From Corbicula japonica (Eukaryota > Mollusca > Bivalvia > Venerida > Cyrenidae), in NCBI GenBank assembly GCA_038501625.1, contig JAZAYU010000005.1, positions 2,356,001-2,420,000 on the forward strand: a stretch of DNA of 64,000 bases. The letters are read 5' to 3'. Below, in pieces: positions 33,045-43,605 of this stretch; the stretch's first letter is position 1, and each line of letters starts with the position of its first letter. Made by a program: the position numbers and the translations under genes. The notes beneath the pieces are model-generated. The model had not been told where the DNA came from, did not search any database, and saw only the letters and a list, made by a program, of their open reading frames with translations.

Positions 33045-33118
33045 GCGTTGTAGGAATTGCAGGGCTAGGCGCTGTCGTCGTGACGGTGCGGGTTCGTTCC
33101 TACCACAGGCAATATCAT
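33045..33118 (+). mobile_element. SINE R3 fragment, 3' half of the tRNA-like head
   Basis: GTAGGAATTGCAGGGCTAGG, CGCTGTCGTCGTGACGGTGC, GGGTTCGTTCC (box B) and CAGGCAATATCATTT match the head of R3. Box A and the body are absent. Confidence 0.75.
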
Positions 33119-33509
33119 TTTATAAATTATGCGTCTGCGTTGAAGTATTCTTGTTCACATATTCTTTTACTTTTCCTGTTTGAGTTTGGTAAAATTATGA
33201 AATTATATGCGACTTGACGCGAAAACGTGTACATTATCATGAAGATAGAAATGAAAAGCCCTCATTTTTAATTTGTCAAAATTCTCTCAAACGTTTTGGG
33301 TTTATTTGATGTGTACAAGTTTAGTTCATTTGAGACTTCATTTTAAGAATGTCTTATAAAATACTTGTTTAAATTTTAAAACGCCCAAACAAGACATAAC
33401 AATGTTTCCAAAATAGAATACATTATTCATGTCCGAAACAGAAAGACTGTCGATTAAAACATCGTACAGTCATGCCCCGACACTTCTGTAAAAATAATTT
33501 GAGGAAAAG
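33119..33509. other. Intergenic, nothing recognised
   Basis: No features seen. Confidence 0.4.
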
Positions 33510-33900
33510 AAGTTTTATCATGATTTATGAAGTGGTTTTGTACGTCATTGTTAGACTGCATTCCGTCAACTCCAATTATTTAAGGAGAATGCTCTTTTGT
33601 AGCGTATAAACACTGCTTGTTTTGTTAAAAGCATAAAAGCGTATAATTTAACACATAGAGAACTATTAGACCACAGCTATTTGAGCCGATGTTATTCACC
33701 CAAAAAAAACAGAATCAAATTTGGTCAACCTCAAATTGATGAAAGACGTCATTGCAATTTAGAGAGCAAACGAGGCATTATGGAAGAAATTAGATTGTGT
33801 CAGGGCATAAAATCCTGATGAGCAAAGAAATTTGATAACGACTGACTTCGAATATCCACAGGCATTCTGGAAACGAATACAAGTGTCATCGCATTTGCCG
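33510..33900 (+). repeat. Dispersed repeat R4, copy 3 (longest)
   Basis: Its first half aligns with 21170-21450 and its second half with 19580-19740, showing that those are parts of one family. It contains GTACGTCATTG, TCAACTCCAATTATTTAAGG, AAGACGTCATTG, GAAGAAATTAGATTGTGTCA and GAAATTTGATAACGACTGAC. The minus strand is open for 126 codons (33759-34139), running on into R1 module A. Confidence 0.55.
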
Positions 33901-34000
33901 CTTAAGAATCCTTGTATAAGAAATAAAATTCCAAAACCTAAATTGTAACTTTTTACTGAATTTCTTCTTTGATATCTAGATCTACATGGAAAAAAAAATT

Positions 34001-34150
34001 TCAAAGTTTTACAACTCGACGATACCAATACATATAAAAAAGTTTGATCACACATCTGACAACTTTTTCTTGTTTTCTTCTTCTTTTTCGCTGCGTGGGG
34101 TGGCTGTGTTTTGTGAGTGTGGCGATTCCTGATATGCATATTTCATTTTT
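34001..34150 (-). repeat. Repeat R1 module A, variant subfamily, copy 2
   Basis: TTTTACAACTCGACGATACC, GTTTGATCACACATCTGACA, TTTTTCGCTGCGTGGGGTGG, GTGTGGCGATTCCTGATATG. The same extended form occurs at 29515-29645. Confidence 0.8.
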
Positions 34151-34240
34151 TCTTAATTGTGAGTAAAGAACGCTGAAAAAAAGCAATTAATTTGAATTAA
34201 TGTACACAATGTCATGAACAGTAAAAGGTATGCAGGAAAA

Positions 34241-34381
34241 AGTATCTTGCATGAGGCATTCGGTAAAGATGGAAACATCTGTCACCTCGGGTGAACTGTT
34301 TTTGCGGGAACGAGGCCGCTTAAACAGTTCACCAGAGGTGACAGATGTTTCCATCTTCACCTCACACTCATGCAAGATACT
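34241..34381. repeat. Palindrome with 60-bp arms and 20-bp loop
   Basis: The left arm AGTATCTTGCATGAG ... AGATGGAAACATCTGTCACC is mirrored by GGTGACAGATGTTTCCATCT ... CTCATGCAAGATACT. The arms match at about 85 percent, with a patch of mismatches around GGCATTCGG. The loop holds GCGGGAACGAGGCC. The 62-codon minus frame across it is a by-product. It is likely a foldback-type MITE. Confidence 0.9.
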
Positions 34382-35861
34382 TATAATACAACCTTGAGAT
34401 GTCGTTTATTGAGTCTATAATTTTATTTTGGTGTTTTTGGTACAAATACCGGTAATTTACATGTAGTTCGACATGTAAGATACAAGAGAAAAAAATAACT
34501 GAATTTGAAACAAGTTAAAATTATCGAATCAGCTGTTTTATTGATAAAAAGACTTAAAAAATCAACCACTTTAACTGTTATTGTTAGAGTTTTCTAACAC
34601 AAACTGTATAGTTCTTAGATATTTAGTTCACTTTTTACATTATAATTCGATGCTCGAGATTAATTTCGATCCCTGAAAAAGATAAATGGATATCGACTAA
34701 TAATTTTTAGTGGAGCCGTGTTTAATAGGAGAAAAAGATGTATCATGCTAACAACTTTTATAGCAACAAATTTTTGGTTATTTAAGTTATTTAATGTTCT
34801 TTTATTAATTCTTACCATTTGTATGGTTCCTTAGAGTTTGCCTGTCGTTTAAATGTCACATTATCTGTATTCATTATCAGAATTCTCGGCATAGCACATT
34901 TCAATTTGGTCTATGGCTTGTTAAAATTGTAATTGATGAGATAAAACCCTTAAACTTGATAAACTGAATAATATTCCTTCGCTTTCAGCTGAAAAATTTT
35001 ATTTCGAAATCAATTTTTCAATCCAATCGTATAAATTTAATGCAAACGCTAAGGTGAAATCTTGATATTTTGCAATTTCAACCAATTCTCGTGACATTGA
35101 AATATTTTAGAACCTGGTTCAGGGCTTTTTTGGTCTATTTTATAACCGATGTTCGGTAATGTTTGTATTCCTCGAGAAATTCTTATCATATAAAGATCCA
35201 GACTATATTGAATCATTAAAAATAAAAAGTGCATCTGTTCTCTACCGCCATATGGACGTGACGAAGGATCGTTGTCTTGATATGATTATTTATTATCCTG
35301 ATTTGCTTTCCTCGTTTTGATTCGATTATCGACATGAGATTCTAAACGCTAGTGTTGTTTCTTAGTTCTAATTGCTTAATGCATGCAAGATTTGTACTCG
35401 GAAAACAAGGATGGTATTATTACTCTGGACTCCAGGGGCTTGCAATGACTTCAAGTATAGCCTATCCTATATGAAACTTATCAAAATACTCTTATGTAAC
35501 GTGTTCGGTGGCTGGAAAAGTATGACAATAAGGACAGAGCTTTTACTATCAGTGATAAATTAATGTTACACACGGAAGTAATATGTGGTTGTTAATGATT
35601 TCTCAAATGCATAAAATCTTCTAAAAGGAACACAGTAATAACTCTAAGTTAATGTTTACTCTTTACTTTAAAATATTTTCGGACTTCTGTCCTTCATGAG
35701 TAAAAAAAACAGAGTAAATTTAAATGAAATAATGTTCATCCATCTTCGTTTAAATTTACGTCTTGTCTTCCCGCACATAGAATATTTTTAGAGTACTGAT
35801 ACAATGTATTTTATATCGTGTAATGTATTAACTTCCTCAGTCTTTGTAGAAATTTCTGAAG
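34382..35861. other. Intergenic, nothing recognised
   Basis: No repeat copy or convincing ORF. Confidence 0.4.
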
Positions 35862-35936
35862 AAAAAGTAATATATGCATATCAGGAATCGCCACACTCAC
35901 AAAACACAGCCTCCCCACGCAGCGAAAAAGAAGAGA

Positions 35937-35970
<34 letters not shown>

Positions 35971-36290
35971 ATGTTTGATATAAGTATGTCAATTCAAATA
36001 GGGCGCCACAAACAATTAACGAAGAAGAGAACCTGTGGGGATACCGCCTTGGAACGGTCAGTGGCAAAACAAATTACCACTGGGGGTTTAAACCAGGTTC
36101 TAGGGTGCACCAACCTCACACTTGCCCCAACATGTTCTCATATTAACAAACAAGTACAAGTTGTCTTGGTGAAATGACTCCAACTCACCCATCAGCTCAA
36201 CAATGTTGCATGCAAAAGCACACAAACATATAAAACATAAGAAGCTAATAGCATTGCAAAGTCAAATGGGTGAGTACTCGATGATCTTAC
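35862..36290 (+). repeat. Repeat R1, reference copy (A, GA tract, B, start of C)
   Basis: Module A: ATATGCATATCAGGAATCGC, CACACTCACAAAACACAGCC, TCCCCACGCAGCGAAAAAGA. Next comes a (GA)n tract at 35941-35969 and the linker ATTCAAATAGGGCGCCACAA. Module B: GAGAACCTGTGGGGATACCG, GGAACGGTCAGTGGC, AAACCAGGTTCTAGGGTGCA, TTGCCCCAACATGTTCTC, CAACTCACCCATCAGCTCAA, GCATGCAAAAGCACACAAAC. Module C begins GTGAGTACTCGATGATCTTA. GAGAACCTGTGGGG and CCCCAACATGTTCTC inside B are an imperfect inverted pair. No coding frame is shared by the copies. Confidence 0.85.
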
Positions 36291-38164
36291 CAATAGTGAG
36301 TTTACAAAACGATTGATTTCAAAAGTGAACCAGTAAACGCAGCTGTTGAAACAGCAATTAAATGAGTAATAATGTATTGCATCATTCATATTTACATTTC
36401 TTTGAATTCAACTATATTTTTAATCCTTTAGAATGACAATATTCATAAAAAATCAAAATGTAATGAAACGTGAGCTGAAATAAATAAATACATGTAAAAC
36501 ATATTAAAAAATGTATATTAAATGTTTACAACGACCGAAAAAATTAACACCTATAGTGAAAACAGATATATATATAATTTCAGTTATCTGCAAAACTTTG
36601 TACTTGAAAACACTCTGAAAGCAAAATTTATTTCAACCGATGACTGCTCCACTGTTAGGGGCGGAATCGTGTGAGATGGTCAACTTCATGTCGTAGTACT
36701 GAACCAAATGTTTCTATTTTCTCAAATAAACAAGATAGAGACAAATGCAGACATTTTTGGCTATATATGCCTTTAACTCATTTAGATAAATGGAAACTCA
36801 CTAATTTGTATTGTTAAATATCATAACGATTTGTCTTTATGCTAGAACGGATACAACACGTAGCATGAACAAGTAGAAATATTTGAAAATCACCCCTCAT
36901 CTCGTGTCACTCCTGTTTATAACAATGTCTGCCAATGTCTACCAGTAGTCAGATAAACCGATACATGTTCTGTTCTGTTCAACAATAATTAATGAAATAA
37001 ATACAATATCGTAGAACAATTTACTGGATATTTTTAAATTTTTCACACGAGAAAGAGCGTTCGTTTTAGATGGGATTTATTACTAAATTGTGTACTCCAA
37101 ATTTAGAGCTTTCTAACTTTTCTGAACAAAAATAGCAGTTCAATGAATGTTAAGTGTGATAAATGTTTTAATTTCTGTCGCAAAAAAATAATTGGTTATT
37201 TGTTTCTTTTCTACATGTAACACATTATCTAAAATAGATTATTAGATTATTTACATGGATAACTCACAATGACTCACACATACGATTTGATTTGTTAAAC
37301 AAATGTTAAACGCCTTCAGCAGACACATAAGCTCATCATGTTCTTAAGACAAACCAGTCGGGAATAAAAATGGTGAGAAGATGGAAAAAGAAGGTGAATT
37401 ACTGAATTAGGCGATTGTAAAAAAAAACAACTAAAAATAGTAACACCACGTGGGGTGTTTAGTCAACATACGCTTTCTTTCCGTTCAAAGTACGGACAAA
37501 TAGAGTAAAACGTAACCGAGAAATTTCCAATAATACAAGAGTACTACTTTTAGTGTTCAGTCTAACATTATTGAATAATGTTTCGATGGAAAGAAATCAC
37601 CACTGGTCAGGAAGAAATGCCATAACATCCGAATTAAAAAACTGTAATACTTTTTTATTTTTGAGTTTTGGTTAATTTAACAATTCAAAAACGAAGAGGC
37701 TTATTTTACTAAACAATCATAAATGTGGCAGAACTTCTGTTGTTTGTTAAATGTTGATAGAATAAAAGGTTGTTGTTTTTTAATTAAATAAAACCTTGTG
37801 TCAAATAACGTTTGTGTTTCCATATGAATGTTTCCATGGCCGAACAGAAATAAGTGCTATGCAGGTATTGTCATGTTTCCACGATATTCATATCAGCACG
37901 TAATAAAATTATTTTGCACAAAATCAAATGGAAGAGTAAATCAAAAAAGCACGCAATGCATGTCAAATCAATTCTTAACATAGAACTTTCATGTCCTTGC
38001 ACATGATCAGGTCAGAGCACTGATCTTCTACCGCCAAGACCAAACCAACGTGTGAGTCTGAACGGTGGAAACGGGCGTTGTGCTTGGTATATTGCGTTCG
38101 TGAACTAATTTGATGTAGTTTTGAAAGTTGAAAATTTAAATAGTAAGTATTTACGCATATGCCA
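36291..38164. other. Intergenic, nothing recognised
   Basis: No repeat copy or convincing ORF. A small palindrome AACACCACGTGGGGTGTT lies near 37442. Confidence 0.4.
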
Positions 38165-38420
38165 CCGAGTATACGTCAACGAGTATATATGTAAACGAGT
38201 AAATGTCAAATTGTATATTTCAATGAATAGGTGTTAACGAATATAGGTCAATGAGTATATTTCAACGAAACGAGTATATGTAAAAGAAACGAAAATATTT
38301 CTACGAAAATTATTATATTTTTACAAAACAAGTATATGTCAACGAATCGAGTATATTTTAAAAGAACGCGTATATGTCAACGAAACGGGTATATGTCAAC
38401 GAAACGAGTATTTAAACGAG
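38165..38420 (+). repeat. Degenerate minisatellite (ACGAGTATATGTCAACGAAA)
   Basis: Units of roughly 19-22 bp built on CGAGTATATGTCAACGAA are repeated about a dozen times with many changes, sharpest at 38335-38410. It is an old, decaying tandem repeat. Confidence 0.8.
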
Positions 38421-38744
38421 AAAAACAACAGTGTAAACTGTGTAAGTCATGTCAGCATTGCTTGAACATAACTGGTGAAAACAAGGAAAAATATGTTTAT
38501 TAAATAAGTGAAAACAACATGACACAATCAGGTATAATTGACAAAAACAAACCTTATTTGAATTAACCCGGTAGTGCGAATAACTTTGATTTAAGCAGAT
38601 TCCAGATTTTGCTCTCAAGTAACATGACTGCAGTGGAGATGTATCGCTCGTAGAAATGGATGAATAACAAATATCATATATTATTAAGAAAACAAAGCCT
38701 CCCATCACTGTCGCAGTGAGCATTATTATATTTATTATTACCAT
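38412..38744 (-). CDS. Unrecognised ORF with N-terminal membrane anchor, weak
   Basis: An ATG at 38744 (context AAAATATGG) opens MVIINIIMLTATVMGGFVFL, a hydrophobic segment of about 22 residues, followed by IIYDICYSSISTSDTSPLQS and a Cys/Ser/Tyr-rich stretch. This layout fits a type II membrane or secreted protein's first exon. AAG followed by GTTTGT places a possible donor so that the exon would be 38553-38744. The rest of the open frame to 38412 looks like random AT-rich sequence and enters the minisatellite. No downstream exon was identified. Confidence 0.2.
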   Translation of the reverse strand: MVIINIIMLTATVMGGFVFLIIYDICYSSISTSDTSPLQSCYLRAKSGICLNQSYSHYRVNSNKVCFCQLYLIVSCCFHLFNKHIFPCFHQLCSSNADMTYTVYTVVFLV

Positions 38745-39780
38745 ATTTTTTGAAATTTTTAAACCTCGCGCCAAACCTGAACTTGATTCGTGAGGTTTTC
38801 AAAAGAACGAACAGTATGTGCTAGTTGCCTAAATGTTGATGGTTGATACAAAATAACATCTGCGACCGGTAGTCCAGCGTATAATGTTGTTATTATCAGT
38901 CCCCGGATTGTGAAATTATAAAGAAGTTGCCAATCAAAACTGTAATGCAAACAGAATATACAAAAATAAAAAATACTTTGGTTTCCACTGGTCGCCCTGG
39001 TATTTGCCTTTGCTAAACTATCAACATTTGATAAATGTCTAGTACATTTATTTGTTTGTATCTGTCAATAAAGGGCGTATGCCCACAAATTGGTGAACTC
39101 ATAAAGTTCAAATACATAAAGTTGATCAAATTATATGAAAAAACTATTGCAATATACTGAAAATAAAAGGCAAAATATGATTTATTTCCAGAACTGTATC
39201 ACGATAAAGAATCATATATATCATATCAACCAAAGAAAAATTGCGTGGTGTTGCTAAATACTCATTGAAGTACCTAGAAATTGCTTGGTATTCTCTCCTC
39301 GAGAAATACTTCACAACAAAAAGCGACGGCTTGATATTCTCTCCAGGAATCTAATGAGCGTCCGAAAAAAGACCATTCTCCAAGGCTTTGTTTTACTTTT
39401 CACAAAGCTAGTAAAGTAAATTATCGTTTTGCTTCTTTGAGAATAATAAAAAGTGCAATTTTCTAGAAACGTGCACTTAATAACACAGTTTATAAGAGGT
39501 AGAATTTGGGCTATAAATTTCAGCCGTTGTTCAGTTATGTTAGGTATTTGGTGTTTGACACGCGTTCGGTTTCGACTGTCTTAGCGACACCGTAAATGAC
39601 TTTGAGTACTAAAAAACTTTAATTTACTCCAATATTGTATAACCTATAGAATATAATATACATCGATAATAACTTTGGTTTTTGCCAATCTCTATTATGT
39701 TTTATAAATGTATGTTGGTGTGCTATTGCCTGCAACATTGTCATATTGATGGGTTTATTCACTAAGTTATTTGTACTTGT

Positions 39781-41391
39781 TATACGCCCGAAGGGACGTA
39801 TTATGTTATCGCTTCGTTTTCCGTCTGTCCGTCTGTTAATGTGCAATTTACCTTCCGCTCTGTAACTCTTGAACCCTTTGAAGGATTTCGAAGATACGTG
39901 ACACAAATGGTAATCACATAAAGACGACGTACAGAAGCCATGTTCCGGATGGCTGGCTTCAAGGTCAATGTCAGACTTAGGGGTCAAATGTCATTGTGAG
40001 CAATTTCTCTTCCGCTCTGTAACTCTTAAACCCCTTGAAGGATTTCGAAGAAACCTGACACAAATAGTTACCAGATTGAGACAACGTGCAGCAGCCATGT
40101 TCCGGATGGCTGGCTTCAAGGTCAAGGTCAGACTTAGGGGTCAAATGTCATTGTTAGCAATTTCCCTTCCGCTCTGTAACTCTTAAACCCCTTGAAGGAT
40201 TTCGAAGAAACCTGACACAAATAGTTACCAGATTGAGTCGACGTGCAGAAGCCATGTTCCGGTTGGCTGGCTTCAAGGTCAAAGTTAGACTTAGGAGTCA
40301 AATGTCATTGTAAGCAATTTCCCTTCCGCTCTGTAACTCTTGAACTCCTTGCAGGATTTCGAAGAAACCTGACACAAATAGTTATTAGATTGAGACGACG
40401 TGCAGAAGCCATGTTCAGAATGGCTGGCTTCAAGATCAAGGTCAGACTTAGAGGTCAAATGTCATAATTAGCAATTTTCCTACCGCCTTGTATCTCTTGA
40501 ACCCCTTGAAGGATTTCAAAGCTGACACAAATAGCTATTTCCCTTCCGCACCGCAACACTTTAACCCCTTGAAGGATTTCGAAGAAACCTGACACAAATG
40601 TTTACCACATTGAGACGACGTGCAGAAGCCATGTTCAGGATGGCTCGCTTCAAGGTCACGTCAGACAGGGGCAAAGGATATATGACTTTATTTCCCTTTT
40701 GCTCTGAACCCATTAGGGATTTCAAAGAAACCTGACACAAATTTTTACTACATTGAGATGATATGCAATAGCAATGTTCAGAATTGCTCGCTTGAAGGTC
40801 AAGGTCAGACTAACAGGTCAAAGTTCATATGACTTCGTTTCCCTTCCGCTCTGTAACTATTTTAACCATTAAAGGATTTCGAAGACACCTGACACATATG
40901 TTCACCACATTGAGATGATTTGCAGATTGCATATTCCGGATGGCTCACTTCCAGGTCAAGGTCACAATTAGGATTTATGTGTCTTATGACCATGTGTATG
41001 TTGCTCGGTATTTGCTCTTGATTGTAAGGCTCTTGTTTTTATTTGGTAGACTTTTTTGTTTGCTTACGTTTTGATTGAATAACTTCCCTTGTATGTTACT
41101 ATCAATAGCATATTTTTTATTTTTTTATTTTTGGCAAAACGGAAAAATTGACACCACTTTTCTGTGGTACAACATGGATGGTACCTCCAATTTTTTGTTG
41201 TTTTTTTACATTTTTGTACATGGTTAGGATGTCCGGGGTTGGGACTTAGATTTTTTTATATAACTTCAATCTTTTTTATTTGGACCATTTTAGTGCTTGT
41301 TCCTGTTTGGGCTTTAACAGTCTAAATTTTGATCACATCCTCTGATACGACCCTTCGGGCGTATATTACCCCGCATTGCGGTGCTCTTGTT
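39781..41391 (+). mobile_element. Helentron/HINE-like element with tandem core
   Basis: The left end TATACGCCCGAAGGGACGTA is followed by CCGTCTGTCCGTCTG. A tandem core occupies 39850-40975. The right flank ends with CGACCCTTCGGGCGTATATT, the inverted partner of the left end, then a small hairpin CCGCATTGCGG (41371-41381) and TGCTCTTGTT. Left flank, tandem core of ~160-bp units, and a 3' hairpin close to a short T-rich end match the architecture of non-autonomous Helentron-like elements reported in bivalves. The assignment rests on architecture. It lies in copy 1 of the duplication and is absent from copy 2. Confidence 0.6.
39850..40975 (+). repeat. Core tandem repeat, 157-bp unit, about 8 copies
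   Basis: CCGCTC or its equivalent recurs at 39855, 40012, 40169, 40326 and 40483 with an exact period of 157, then at 40546 (a unit cut to 63 bp), about 40699 and 40846. Each unit contains CTCTGTAACTCTTGAACCCC, GAAGGATTTCGAAGAAACCT, GACACAAATAGTTACCA, GCAGAAGCCATGTTCCGGAT and GGCTTCAAGGTCAAGGTCAG. The later units are more diverged. The frames at 39968-40186 and 40243-40467 are by-products. Confidence 0.95.
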
Positions 41392-41454
41392 TGTTAATGT
41401 GAGAACGCTGGGTTCGTTATTTGTTGTGGTGTCTCTTTTGAAATTCATTATAAC

Positions 41455-41545
41455 ATACTCTTTTTCCACTCTGCTTTTTTGCTTCGTGGGGAGGTTGTCT
41501 TGTTAGGCTGGCTATTCCTTACATGCATATTTCACTTTTTTAATT
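41455..41545 (-). repeat. Repeat R1 module A, inverted
   Basis: GCTTCGTGGGGAGGTTGTCT and TACATGCATATTTCACTTTT match the inverted module A, with decay in the middle. Confidence 0.65.
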
Positions 41546-42424
41546 GACATCCAAAATGATGTTCGAGTTCTCGATTCGTAAGCCATATTAACATTAAGAG
41601 TGACGTTATTGGTTGCCAGTTTTTTTGTTGTTGATGTTGTTGTTTGTACTATTAAAATGACTAATAATTTGTTTTCATTAGTATTTTATCGAGGATTATA
41701 AAACTTTGGCCTTAAAAGGAATGAACGGTCAAGCCAACCGTAGGTACACGATGGCCTTTCCTAGAACAGGCCTCAAATGAATTCAGCGAGATTACAACAT
41801 CAGAAATAAAAGGTGTTGACAAAGTTCAATTGATATAGTGTACGAGTTTCCCTTTTCCGATCATTCCACACTGTAATAGTTGTAAGACAATACATGGACG
41901 CCTCTTCGTCGCGAACTTCTACTTAAGTGCAAAAATGTCAATTAATTCTGATAAAATATTTACAAAAGGCACGACATTTTGTATAATTAGAAGATGCACC
42001 CCCGCATGTTTATCTGCTTTTATTCCAAAGTATACATTTTATTGACAAACAATGTCTTTATGCGAACATGTCTTACTTTTTTCCCACATGGTGCGTGGAC
42101 TTTAAATGGCAACATATTTTCGTGATTTCCGTGTTAATTATGTCTCTACTAAGTAATCTCTAGAAGAAGCATTTTGCTAGATACTGAAGGCTGTTGTAGA
42201 GGAACAATTAATAATAAGCTGATTAAAAAAAGAGTTTTAATAAAGTTTGTGTAAGCTTTCATCAAAATTTAAAATCAAGGTTAATGAAAGGGGTATTTGA
42301 AATGCACCACGCACAAAAATATATTCCGCGCTAAGATTGATAAAATGCGTTTGTGTGCAGAAATGGAATGCATAAAACTGCCCACGCCGCCTCTATAAGT
42401 TTACTACACAATTCATTTTAAAAT

Positions 42425-42640
42425 GAATACGTTTCACCACCATATCAACACCGTCATTTGGAATGGATCAAAACTGTTTACTAGACTGGTGTGAATATTT
42501 AGTTGCCCCCAACCCGAGACGACTTGTGCACTATTATGCATTTCCATTACTGCTTACAGGCTTATTCAAACCGAGCCAGCAATATTTTCTCATTTTTCGT
42601 TTTTTTGGTGTCGTTCAACGTTCCCTTTGAAACTTTCTCA
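42425..42640 (+). repeat. Repeat R2, 3' half (duplication copy 1)
   Basis: ACCGTCATTTGGAATGGATC, GGTGTGAATATT, CAACCCGAGACGACTTGTGC, ACAGGCTTATTCAAACCGAG match R2. The sister copy lies at 48592-48830, so R2 was present before the duplication. Confidence 0.75.
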
Positions 42641-43254
42641 AGATTTACACAAAATACCTCATACGTTCGTCGATCATCCAGATATGCATTAAACAATTTA
42701 AGATTAAACACGAAGCATTTAGAGCGTTTAGAACATCAGTTGTTAGTCTTTATCTGCAATGTACAGATATCTGTTACGAAGGAAGTAATGAAGTTGTCCC
42801 CGATTTGTAAGTGCAACACTGGTTGAGAATTCTCTGTAAAACACTGGTTGAAAAAGTTCCGTAAACACTGGTAGAGAAATAGCTTGATGTCGATAATTAT
42901 AACTGTACCTGCAATTGCACTTTGTGAACTTATTTTTTTTAAATTCCTTTTAAAAATTACTCCAGTTAAGTAAAAGGCTATGTTTCTTTTGAGAATAATT
43001 CTGAGGAAAAATTAAGCTTCCTATTAATACAAATACAATAAGGTTCAACCTGTTTTCTTTTAAACCTTTCGTTTTAAAAAGCTTTATGTATCGACAATAT
43101 CTCCGCTAGATGCGTTGAAATCAATTTCAGAAAGAACTCTATATTTATGACCTTTCAAAATAACTCTGTGTTAAATATCTATTCTATATAGAATCTTTAT
43201 CAAATGTCTTAATATCAAAACTACTGATAACAAAACTCTCAAAGAGTTACTTTG

Positions 43255-43605
43255 CAACGCTATTAGCTACTTATGCTTTATATGTTTGTGTGCTTTTGCA
43301 TGCGGCATTGGTGGGCTGATCGGTAAGTTAGAGTTGTTTCACTACGACAAATCGTACTTATTTGTTGATATGAGAACCTGTTGGGGCTAGTGTGAGGTTG
43401 ATGCACCCTAGAACCTGATTTAAACCTCTTATGGCATTTTTTGCCACTGACCAAGGCGATAACCCCAAGGGTTCTCATTTTCTTTGTGGCGTCTTATTTG
43501 AATTGACATACTTATAATGCTCTATTTTATTCCTTTCCTTTTTTCGCTGCCTGGGAGGCTGTGTTTTGTGAGTGTGGCGATTCCTGATATGCATATTTCA
43601 CTTTT
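43255..43605 (-). repeat. Repeat R1, B plus A inverted (duplication copy 1)
   Basis: GTGTGCTTTTGCATGCGGCA, AACCTGTTGGGGCTAGTGTG, AACCCCAAGGGTTCTCATTT, linker TTGTGGCGTCTTATTTGAAT, CTGCCTGGGAGGCTGTGTTT, GTGTGGCGATTCCTGATATG. The sister copy is 49430-49797, so this R1 copy predates the duplication. Confidence 0.88.

Noticed and set aside
38946..39335. Considered as an LTR, since 44897-45295 is a direct repeat of it
   Set aside because: Collinear matches continue far beyond this segment (to 44580/52275), there are no TG...CA ends or primer-binding site, and no gag/pol is found between.
39619..39987. 122-codon minus-strand frame
   Set aside because: It runs across the boundary of the Helentron-like element into its first core unit, so it is a chimera of repeat and flank.
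39968..40467. Two similar 72-74 codon frames
   Set aside because: Both are readings of the 157-bp core repeat of the Helentron-like element, not duplicated genes.
42503..42826. 107-codon plus-strand frame
   Set aside because: It starts in an R2 copy and its sister sequence at 48680-49010 has the frame broken, so it is not conserved.
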